A stretch of DNA of 5,576 bases from Planctomycetota bacterium (GTDB lineage: Bacteria > Planctomycetota > UBA1135 > JALUZX01). The position numbers and the translations under genes are program-made. How positions within the stretch are numbered: position 1 is the first letter of the stretch; every line of letters starts with the position of its first letter. A model generated the notes under the pieces. The model saw only the letters and a program-made list of their open reading frames with translations. It was not told where the DNA came from and did not search any database. This document shows, one piece after another, positions 1 to 4,923 of this stretch. The stretch covers positions 1-5,576 of the forward strand of contig JALUZX010000799.1 of NCBI GenBank assembly GCA_027011425.1. Reading direction: 5' to 3'.

Positions 1-5
1 AGGAG
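1..5 (+). promoter_or_regulatory. Shine-Dalgarno site of the deacetylase gene
   Basis: AGGAG lies 8 bases before a TTG codon at 14 and 11 bases before a GTG codon at 17. The spacing favours TTG, but GTG is the commoner start codon, so the protein start is uncertain by one residue. The gene's transcription start must lie upstream of the window. Confidence 0.7.
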
Positions 6-13
6 TAGTTGGT

Positions 14-1048
14 TTGGTGAACAAACATAAAATTTTCTTGAGGGATTTGGCTGCGGGGGTCCTGTTTGGCCTGGGAATCACCGTTCCCTCCAGGCGTGCC
101 CGGGGGAGGCTCGTGATCGTCACCTTCCACAGAGTCCTCCCCCGTCGGTTTTTGGAGGAATACCCCTTTCCCGGGCTGGCCGTAACCCCGGAAGAATTCG
201 AGTGGCACCTTTCCTTTCTCCGGCGCTGGTTCAGGTGCATGACCTTGCAAGATGCCTTGCGGATTCCAGGGAAGGAATGGGGGAAGGGGAAGCCCATTGT
301 CGCTGTCACCTTCGATGACGGGCGTAGGGACAACTTTTCCTACGCGGCTCCAGTTTTGAAAAAACAGGGGGTTCCCGCCACTTTCTTCGTTACGGCGGAG
401 GACCCCGGGACCCTTCCCTTGCTCTGGCATGACCGGATTGGTTATGCAGTGAAGAAAATGGCCCGTGAGGGGAAGGAGAGGCTCGATGCCTTTCTGGAAG
501 GCCATGGAATCCATGTTCCCTCCGGAGTGCCGCCTGCTTACGCGGCGGTATGGGCGGCCAAGAAAATGCCTGTAGGGGAAAGAAACGCCTTTCTTTTAGC
601 CCTGGAGGAGGCCGCCGGGGGAGGAGTGCGGCCCGCCTGGGATGGAGGCATGGATGAGGAACAACTGCGGGCGCTTGTGGAGGAGGGGCACGAGGTCGGG
701 TCCCATACTATGACCCATCCTATTCTCACTCAGCTCGGGGGGAATGACCTGGAAAGAGAGGTCGCGGTGTCGAAGCGTGTCCTGGAGGGGATTCTTGGCC
801 GGCCGGTTTCTTCCTTTTCCTATCCCAACGGCGACTACGACGGAAGAGTCCGCAGGTGTGTGGAGGCGGCCGGATATTCAAGTTCCGTGACCACGCTGTG
901 GGGGAACAATGCGCCTTCCGCCGATGTCCTCGAATTGAGGAGGTTCGAGATGGATTCACGGAGGATAATGGGCCTTAGAGGCCGGCTTTCCCCTTCCTTG
1001 CTGTCTTGGAGAATGAGCGGCCTTTATCCCGGGTTGAGGTTTGAATGA
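14..1048 (+). CDS. Polysaccharide deacetylase (NodB homology domain, CE4-like)
   Basis: This 344-residue protein looks like a metal-dependent deacetylase acting on N-acetylated (or O-acetylated) sugars of an exported polysaccharide. Seen: the TFHRVLP segment (residues 37-43) usual at the front of this group; NodB motif 1 TFDDG (99-103), whose aspartates are the expected catalytic base and metal ligand; motif 2 HTMTH (231-235), with H231 and H235 as metal ligands; motif 3 SYPNGDYD (269-276); and a late LRRFEM segment (308-313). About 127 residues separate motifs 1 and 2, far more than in minimal NodB domains. The extra part (about 135-215) is mostly helical-looking and begins with LLWHD, as seen in some exopolysaccharide-cluster deacetylases. 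There is no clear signal peptide, so it is probably cytoplasmic or peripheral. It overlaps the next gene by 4 bases, implying translational coupling with the glycosyltransferase. The actual substrate cannot be read from the sequence. Confidence 0.92.
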   Translation: MVNKHKIFLRDLAAGVLFGLGITVPSRRARGRLVIVTFHRVLPRRFLEEYPFPGLAVTPEEFEWHLSFLRRWFRCMTLQDALRIPGKEWGKGKPIVAVTFDDGRRDNFSYAAPVLKKQGVPATFFVTAEDPGTLPLLWHDRIGYAVKKMAREGKERLDAFLEGHGIHVPSGVPPAYAAVWAAKKMPVGERNAFLLALEEAAGGGVRPAWDGGMDEEQLRALVEEGHEVGSHTMTHPILTQLGGNDLEREVAVSKRVLEGILGRPVSSFSYPNGDYDGRVRRCVEAAGYSSSVTTLWGNNAPSADVLELRRFEMDSRRIMGLRGRLSPSLLSWRMSGLYPGLRFE

Positions 1049-2268
1049 AGGTTATTGGTTATCTGGTCAGTCAATATCCTTCCCCTTCGCACACATTCAT
1101 CAGGAGGGAAGTGAATGAGTTGCGGAGGAGGGGCTTGGAGATCCATACGTATACGATCCGAAGGCCCGATAATCCGGAATCCTTGGGTGCGGCGGATTTT
1201 GAGGAGTACGGGCGAACCTGGAGTATTCTTCCTGTCTCCATCCCTCGCGCGCTCAAGGCCCTTCTATGGGCCTTTTGCAGAAACCCCGGGGCGTGGCTGG
1301 GGGCGCTTTCCTTGGCTTTGAGGCACAGGCTGGCCGGAATAAAGAATGCTGCGTGGAGCTTTTTTTATTTCGTGGAATCCATCGTCCTGGCCGAAGATGC
1401 GGCGCGGCGGGGAATCGAGAGGATCCACTCCCACTTCTCCAATTCGGGCGGGATGGTGGGGCTTCTGGCCGCGCGATACCTCGGGATCCCTTGGAGCGTT
1501 ACGCTTCACGGGAAAGCAGACTTTTTTTCCTCTACAACCCCGCTTCTTGGGGGAAAGATCAATCTTGCCGATTTCGTTGTTTGTGTGTCAAGGAACGGAA
1601 AGGCCTTGGCGATGTTGGCCTCGAGACCGGAGGATTGGGAAAAGATCCTGCTGGTTCGGTGCGGCCTTGATTTCGGTATCTTTCCTACGGATGTTTCGCC
1701 TCCCTCGGCTCCCCCCGTAAAGATTCTTTCCGTTGGTCGTCTCTCTCCCGAAAAAGGGCAACTCGGGCTCGTCGATTCCGTGGCTGAATTGCGCGCCCGC
1801 GGCCTTGATGTCCAGTGTGTGATTCTTGGGGAAGGACCGAGCAGGAAAACCCTTGAGAACCGGATAAAAAGGCTTGGCATGGAAGGCACGATCCTGCTTC
1901 CTGGAGGGGCGAAAGAGGAGGATGTATTCCGGGAGATGGCATCCTCCCATCTTTTCGCCCTCTCCAGCCTTTTCGAGGGGCTGCCGGTTGTGCTCATGGA
2001 AGCCATGGCTTTTGGCCTTCCTGTGGTGGCGCCTGGGATCGCTGGGATTCCGGAACTGGTGCAGGACGGAAGGAACGGGTTCCTCTTTGCTCCGGGGGAT
2101 TGGGGAGGCCTGGCCCATGGACTTGAGGTTCTTGCCCGGGATGGTGAACTCAGGAGGAAGTTTGGTTCCCAGGGCCGCAAGGTGGTTGTTGAATTACACG
2201 ACATCACCCGGGCCTTGGACCCTCTGGAGGGAAAATTCCGCGGGGGAACGGCCGGGGAAGGTTCTTGA
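1045..2268 (+). CDS. GT4-family glycosyltransferase (GT-B fold)
   Basis: This 407-residue protein is a retaining glycosyltransferase of the GT4 type, expected to use a nucleotide-sugar to extend a lipid-linked or secreted polysaccharide at the cytoplasmic membrane face. The N-terminal acceptor domain starts with GYLVSQYPSPSHTFIRREV (residues 5-23), typical of colanic-acid/exopolysaccharide transferases of the WcaL/EpsF type. HSHF (128-131) and TLHG (153-156) fit the family's conserved His positions. The C-terminal domain begins near 226 with SVGRLSPEKG (229-238), continues through LGEGP (261-265), and carries the EX7E donor-site motif at E311 and E319 inside EGLPVVLMEAM. Length is normal. The ATG overlaps the deacetylase stop as ATGA, with GAGG at 1036-1039 as ribosome site. 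The last 15 or so residues are Gly/Glu-rich and not conserved-looking. Donor and acceptor sugars are unknown. Confidence 0.94.
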   Translation: MKVIGYLVSQYPSPSHTFIRREVNELRRRGLEIHTYTIRRPDNPESLGAADFEEYGRTWSILPVSIPRALKALLWAFCRNPGAWLGALSLALRHRLAGIKNAAWSFFYFVESIVLAEDAARRGIERIHSHFSNSGGMVGLLAARYLGIPWSVTLHGKADFFSSTTPLLGGKINLADFVVCVSRNGKALAMLASRPEDWEKILLVRCGLDFGIFPTDVSPPSAPPVKILSVGRLSPEKGQLGLVDSVAELRARGLDVQCVILGEGPSRKTLENRIKRLGMEGTILLPGGAKEEDVFREMASSHLFALSSLFEGLPVVLMEAMAFGLPVVAPGIAGIPELVQDGRNGFLFAPGDWGGLAHGLEVLARDGELRRKFGSQGRKVVVELHDITRALDPLEGKFRGGTAGEGS

Positions 2269-2288
2269 AATTGTTCCTTTTCGAGAAC
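2261..2288 (+). other. Hairpin at the glycosyltransferase stop codon
   Basis: GTTCTTGAA (2261-2269) pairs with TTCGAGAAC (2280-2288), nine pairs including one G-U, with a 10-base loop; the TGA stop at 2266-2268 lies in the stem. No T-run follows, so it is not a canonical terminator. It could protect the 3' end of the exopolysaccharide mRNA or help Rho-dependent ending. It overlaps the next inverted repeat by two bases, so the two stems partly exclude each other. Confidence 0.4.
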
Positions 2289-2321
2289 AAGGGGGCCTTT
2301 TCATTCGAAGGAAGCCCTTGT
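2287..2321 (+). other. Inverted repeat downstream of the glycosyltransferase
   Basis: ACAAGGG (2287-2293) pairs with CCCTTGT (2315-2321), seven perfect pairs. An inner stem CCTT (2296-2299) with AAGG (2308-2311) is separated by a small internal loop. No U-tract follows, so it is at best a weak terminator or RNA-stabilising hairpin for the upstream operon. Confidence 0.4.
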
Positions 2322-2338
2322 CCCGCCGGGTTATGGCG

Positions 2339-2364
2339 CTTCGTTTCCTATAGAGACAACGAAG
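2339..2364 (+). other. Inverted repeat in the AT-rich gap
   Basis: CTTCGTT (2339-2345) pairs with AACGAAG (2358-2364), seven perfect pairs around a 12-base interval containing CTATAGAG. It could be an RNA hairpin at the end of the upstream transcript or a palindromic operator just upstream of the possible promoter near 2383. Neither role is demonstrated by the sequence. Confidence 0.3.
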
Positions 2365-2382
2365 AGCAATTTAGAGTCGAAT

Positions 2383-2388
2383 TTTAAT
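2383..2388 (+). promoter_or_regulatory. Possible -10 box for the small-ORF transcript
   Basis: TTTAAT matches the sigma-70 -10 consensus at five of six positions. It lies in the most AT-rich patch of the gap, about 95 bases before the small-ORF SD. No good -35 hexamer is present 16-18 bases upstream (positions 2359-2366 read acgaagag). The call rests on the -10 match and on the need for a promoter upstream of a unit that has its own SD and terminator. Confidence 0.22.
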
Positions 2389-2402
2389 ACAGCCTGTCCC
2401 CG

Positions 2403-2490
2403 GAAGTGCCGAAAAAGACTACGCCGGGAGAGAGTCCTTCGAGGGGAAGGGCGCCCGGGAAAGAGGGAAACCTGACAAAGGAGGTGCTTC
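2403..2490 (+). promoter_or_regulatory. Candidate structured 5' leader that sequesters the SD
   Basis: GAAGTGCC (2403-2410) can pair with GGTGCTTC (2483-2490), eight pairs including two G-U, ending right before the ATG at 2491 and covering the end of the SD. Inside are CCGGG (2424-2428) with CCCGG (2454-2458), CCTTC (2436-2440) with GAAGG (2446-2450), and a short AGG-GAAA-CCT hairpin (2464-2473). The shape is that of a translation-controlling leader (riboswitch, thermosensor or protein-binding site). I compared it by memory with the GEMM, ykkC, glycine, cobalamin, FMN and fluoride classes and found no match to their conserved cores. Such pairings also occur by chance in GC-rich DNA. Confidence 0.3.
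2478..2484 (+). promoter_or_regulatory. Near-perfect Shine-Dalgarno for the 106-codon ORF
   Basis: AAGGAGG is the full anti-16S complement and ends 6 bases before ATG 2491. It is the strongest ribosome site in the window and the main reason to believe that the ORF at 2491 is translated. Confidence 0.75.
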
Positions 2491-2811
2491 ATGGGGAGGA
2501 AGATTCGTGCGGGTCCCCTGACCAAGGGAGCCCTCGAGGCCGGGCCCTTGGTCCATCCTCATCATCAAGAGGTCCATACTGTGGCCGAGCCGGGAGTCTC
2601 CAGTTTCCTGGCCGTGGCCTTCTCCGCCCTTCTTCTTCCCGCCCTTTTCGCCGGGCTGGGAAGCCTCGGGGGCGTGGGGGCCGCGGGAGGGGATTCTTGT
2701 CCGGGCTTCGGCCTGGCGAGCCGGGGATTCAGGAGTCTTCCAGCTCCGGAAGGCCGGACCGGGATGGAACGGATGGCCTGGTTGAGCGTGCGGACCGAGT
2801 CCCGCACCTGA
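2491..2811 (+). CDS. Small single-pass membrane protein of unknown function
   Basis: I do not recognise this 106-residue protein. Supporting a real gene are the AAGGAGG site 6 bases before the ATG, third-position GC near 73% by hand count, and an intrinsic terminator starting 16 bases after the TGA. Layout: a polar, basic N-terminus without signal peptide (1-20); a His-rich patch HPHHQEVH (22-29); VAEPG (31-35); one hydrophobic segment (about 37-56, core FLAVAFSALLLPALFAGL); then a Gly-rich and Arg/Pro-containing tail with a single Cys (70). The AEPG-plus-hydrophobic order recalls PEP-CTERM sorting signals, but the required Arg cluster is absent in frame and there is no signal peptide. Against it: GC3 is well below the roughly 95% seen at the start of the following gene, and an antisense frame over the same bases scores similarly. 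It could instead be an RNA gene or a decayed gene. Confidence 0.5.
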   Translation: MGRKIRAGPLTKGALEAGPLVHPHHQEVHTVAEPGVSSFLAVAFSALLLPALFAGLGSLGGVGAAGGDSCPGFGLASRGFRSLPAPEGRTGMERMAWLSVRTESRT

Positions 2812-2827
2812 TCGAGGATCGCTCCCT

Positions 2828-2876
2828 GTGGGGGGCGCCGCCCCAGGACCCCGGGGCGCGCCCCCCGCTTTTTTTT
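2828..2876 (+). terminator. Strong intrinsic (Rho-independent) terminator
   Basis: GGGGGGCGC (2830-2838) pairs with GCGCCCCCC (2858-2866). After a single bulged C at 2839, GCCCC (2840-2844) pairs with GGGGC (2853-2857), leaving an 8-base loop (2845-2852). The stem can be extended outward by G2828-C2868 and U2829-G2867. Eight T residues (2869-2876) follow at once. The U-tract is on one side only, so it works on + strand transcripts. It ends the small-ORF unit and isolates the HD gene from upstream transcription. Confidence 0.92.
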
Positions 2877-2929
2877 CCGGACTTGCAGGTCGGAGGGTGC
2901 GGGACGTGGGGCTTTGGGCCCGGAAGTCT

Positions 2930-2935
2930 TACAAT
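2930..2935 (+). promoter_or_regulatory. -10 box of a probable leaderless promoter for the HD gene
   Basis: TACAAT matches the -10 consensus at five of six positions and is the best hexamer between the terminator and ATG 2943. With the usual 6-7 base distance, transcription would begin at 2942-2943, at the start codon itself. That agrees with the lack of a properly spaced SD. No convincing -35 is visible (2906-2913 reads gtggggct). Confidence 0.35.
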
Positions 2936-2942
2936 CTCTTCC

Positions 2943-4283
2943 ATGAAGAATTCCGGGCAGGTGGTGGTGCGGGACCCGGTGCACGGCGACATCCGCCTCA
3001 CGGGTGAGGAGAAGGCCCTCCTGGACACCTGGGAGGTCCAGCGGCTCCGGGGGATCCGCCAGCTCGGCACGGCCCACCTGGTCTACCCCGGCGCCGTCCA
3101 CACCCGGTTCGACCATTCCCTGGGGACCCTCCACATGGCCCACCGGCTCTGTCGGGCCATCGACGAGGCCGCCCGGGCCCGGCCTTCCGAACTGGCCGGC
3201 CTGGGACCGGCGGAGGAGCGGGTGATCCGGCTCGCCGCCCTGGTCCACGACGTGACTCATATCCCTTTCGGCCATAACATCGAAGACCAGTCGGGGCTTC
3301 TGGAACGCCACGATTCCCCCCAGAGGATCCGGGCCCGCCTGGAGGGGGGCGAGGCCGGGGAGGTCCTGGCCGAGGCTGGCGCTCTGGAGCAGGTCCTCTC
3401 CATCCTGGGCGCCGGGGAGGAGTCCGTTCCCCAGGCCTGGCGGGACGTTCTCTCCGATACGATCAGCGCGGACATCCTGGACTACCTGGCCCGGGACGCC
3501 TGGTTCACGGGACTCTTCCTTCGATACGATCCAAGGGTTCTGGCCCTTTTCCGGGTGGATCGGGCCTCGGGCAGGATGTTCGTGGACGTGAGCAAGGGGG
3601 GGATGCTCCGGGAGGACGCCCTCTCCGAGGTTATCCGCGTCCTGGAGGCCCGTTATTACTTCTCCGAGCGGGTCTACTACCACCACGCAAAGATCACCGC
3701 CGGCGCCCTGGTGACCCGGGCCGTGGAGGAGGCCCTGGACGGGGGGGCCCTGAAGATCCAGGACCTCTTCGAGCACACCGACGAATCCCTCCTCTCCGCC
3801 CTGGAGATGTGCTGCGTGGAGCGGGCCGCCCGGTTCGCCCGGCTCTACAGGAGGAGGAGGCTTCCCAAGCGGGCTGCCGTATACCCGCGCTACGCCAACC
3901 GGGACCTCCAGGAAGAGATGCTGGAGCGCTTCTTCAAGCCCGGCCGCCGTTCGGAGCGGCGGGCCTTCGAAAGGGAGGTGGAAAAGGCCCTGGAGAAGGA
4001 GACCGGGACCCGCACGGAGGTGATCCTCTATTGCCCCAGGCGGGAGATGCAACTCAAGGAGTCCTCCATCCACGTCCGTATGCCCGGCGCCGGGGCGCCG
4101 GCGCCGCTGTCCACTTTCTGGGAGAGGATCCCCCGGATCCGGGACCTGGAGGATTCCTACAGGAACCTCTGGAAGCTCTACCTCCTCTGCTCCAGCCCGG
4201 ACGTCGAGGTCCTCCGCCGGGCCGCCCGGATCGCCGAGTCCCTCCTTCCGGGGTTGAAGAACACCTACCAGCCGGGGGGGTAG
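2943..4283 (+). CDS. HD-domain phosphohydrolase, SAMHD1/YwfO-like putative dNTPase
   Basis: This 446-residue cytoplasmic protein belongs to the HD superfamily group COG1078, whose studied members (SAMHD1, bacterial YwfO and EF1143) hydrolyse dNTPs to deoxynucleosides and triphosphate. It opens with VVVRDPVHGDIRL (7-19), the family's usual start, followed by QRLRGIRQLG (33-42) and RFDHSLG (55-61). The HD motif lies in ALVHDVTHIPFGH (99-111), and SADILDYLARD (175-185) follows. By motif alignment the metal ligands are H58, H102, D103 and D177, and Y181 occupies the nucleotide-contact position; all are present, so the enzyme should be active. The C-terminal half (about 230-446) is the helical region that in relatives carries oligomer and allosteric contacts. 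ATG 2943 was chosen because family similarity starts there and the upstream in-frame residues are low-complexity. Substrate specificity and physiological role (dNTP control, DNA fidelity, phage resistance) cannot be decided here. Confidence 0.92.
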   Translation: MKNSGQVVVRDPVHGDIRLTGEEKALLDTWEVQRLRGIRQLGTAHLVYPGAVHTRFDHSLGTLHMAHRLCRAIDEAARARPSELAGLGPAEERVIRLAALVHDVTHIPFGHNIEDQSGLLERHDSPQRIRARLEGGEAGEVLAEAGALEQVLSILGAGEESVPQAWRDVLSDTISADILDYLARDAWFTGLFLRYDPRVLALFRVDRASGRMFVDVSKGGMLREDALSEVIRVLEARYYFSERVYYHHAKITAGALVTRAVEEALDGGALKIQDLFEHTDESLLSALEMCCVERAARFARLYRRRRLPKRAAVYPRYANRDLQEEMLERFFKPGRRSERRAFEREVEKALEKETGTRTEVILYCPRREMQLKESSIHVRMPGAGAPAPLSTFWERIPRIRDLEDSYRNLWKLYLLCSSPDVEVLRRAARIAESLLPGLKNTYQPGG

Positions 4284-4311
4284 AGAGAAAAAGGGGGCGA
4301 AAAAAATAGAC

Positions 4312-4337
4312 GAAACCGGCCCCTCTCCCCGTTCGAA
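4312..4337 (+). promoter_or_regulatory. Possible ECF-type promoter upstream of the sigma gene
   Basis: GAAACC (4312-4317) and TCGAA (4333-4337) are 15 bases apart, resembling the sigma-E type pair GAAC / TCNAA. ECF genes often autoregulate from such a site. The predicted start would fall at about ATG 4342, making a leaderless message. Both motifs are short, so this is a suggestion only. Confidence 0.22.
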
Positions 4338-4341
4338 GGAC

Positions 4342-4923
4342 ATGGAAAGTCCCAGGAAGACCCCGGGCGGCGCCCGACCGGACGAGGAACTGGTCCGGGC
4401 CTTCCAGGCCGGGTCGGAGGAGGCTTTCCAGGCGCTCTTTGAGAGGTACGGGGACCGGGCCTACTTCTTCGCCTTGGGCCTGACCCGGTCGGAGCCACTG
4501 GCCGAGGAGGCCGTCCAGGAGGCCTTCCTCTCTTTTCTCAAGGGATTGGACCGTTTCCGCCCGGGCGGAGCGGGCTCGTTTCGGGCCTGGCTCTTTCGGG
4601 CCGTCCGCTCCAGGGCCCTGGACGCCCTGGCCAGGGAGGGCCGGCTCGCCCCCCTTCCCGGAGAGGATCCTCCCCTTTTCGAGGAGGGGCGGGCCGGACC
4701 GGGAGCCCTGGAGACCAAGGAGAAGGCCCGGATTCTGGGGGGAGCCCTGGCCTCCCTTCCCCGGGACCAAAGGGAGGCCGTGGTCTTGAAGGTCTTCGAA
4801 GGGATGACCTTCCGGGAGATCGGGGAGGTGGCGGGGGTGAGCCCGAACACGGCGTCCTCCAGGTACCGTTACGGCATAGAGAAATTGAAGTTCCTCCTGG
4901 AGAGGCGGGTGAGACATGGATGA
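4342..4923 (+). CDS. ECF-family RNA polymerase sigma factor
   Basis: This 193-residue protein has the two-domain ECF layout and should direct RNA polymerase to a small set of promoters in response to an envelope or stress signal. Sigma region 2 spans about residues 14-100: DEELVRAFQAGSEEAF at 14-29, then AEEAVQEAFLSFLK (54-67, the core-binding helix) and FRAWLFRAVRSRALD (80-94, the -10 recognition part). A linker rich in Gly, Pro and Glu follows (about 100-128). Region 4 spans 135-187, with LPRDQREAVVLKVFEGMTF leading into a helix-turn-helix (REIGEVAGVSPNTASSRYRY) that reads the -35. No extra C-terminal domain is present. ATG 4342 is the only in-frame start; GAAGGA ends just 1 base before it, too close for a normal SD. 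The end overlaps the next gene by 8 bases, so the two are co-translated, as expected for a sigma/anti-sigma pair. Confidence 0.95.
   Translation: MESPRKTPGGARPDEELVRAFQAGSEEAFQALFERYGDRAYFFALGLTRSEPLAEEAVQEAFLSFLKGLDRFRPGGAGSFRAWLFRAVRSRALDALAREGRLAPLPGEDPPLFEEGRAGPGALETKEKARILGGALASLPRDQREAVVLKVFEGMTFREIGEVAGVSPNTASSRYRYGIEKLKFLLERRVRHG

Larger units (their letters stand above)
2812..2942. other. Gap between small ORF and HD gene
   Basis: This 131-base gap holds the strong + strand terminator at 2828-2876 and a TACAAT box at 2930-2935. The bases between them (2877-2929) are GC-rich with no SD-like site at a usable distance from ATG 2943; the nearest GGAAG (2922-2926) is 16 bases away. The + frame of the HD gene is open through here, but the residues are low-complexity and unlike the family. 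Confidence 0.6.

Noticed and set aside
1506..2207. Minus-strand open frame within the glycosyltransferase
   Set aside because: Lies fully inside a clear GT4 gene, has no motif of its own and is Ser/Arg/Pro-rich shadow sequence.
2391..2490. Match to a known riboswitch (c-di-GMP, ykkC, glycine, cobalamin, FMN, fluoride)
   Set aside because: Only short fragments such as GGGAGAGA or GAAA loops resemble parts of these; the conserved cores are not present in order.
2565..2807. Possible 80-codon minus-strand gene (GTG at 2807; helix-like start, then Pro/Ala/Arg-rich)
   Set aside because: Its third-position GC (about 74%) equals that of the + ORF, so it was considered, but it has no SD at proper distance and no ATG, and the terminator over this area is oriented for + transcripts. 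It is kept as an alternative only.
2406..2942. N-terminal extension of the HD protein from GTG 2406 (179 extra residues in frame)
   Set aside because: The extension is low-complexity Gly/Arg/Ser/Pro sequence unlike the family, it reads through the strong terminator at 2828-2876, and family similarity begins just after ATG 2943.
4086..4105. Three GGCGCC palindromes in a row (4086-4091, 4094-4099, 4100-4105)
   Set aside because: They encode a Gly/Ala/Pro loop of the HD protein and follow from GC-rich codon choice. No structural or regulatory role is needed to explain them.
4284..4341. Terminator between the HD and sigma genes
   Set aside because: The gap has A-rich and C-rich runs, but no good stem followed by T residues on either strand. 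Read-through from the HD gene into the sigma operon remains possible.
2565..4343. Long minus-strand open frame over the HD gene and upstream gap
   Set aside because: GC-rich antisense shadow: residues are Pro/Gly/Leu-rich without motifs, while the + frame carries a full HD-domain protein.
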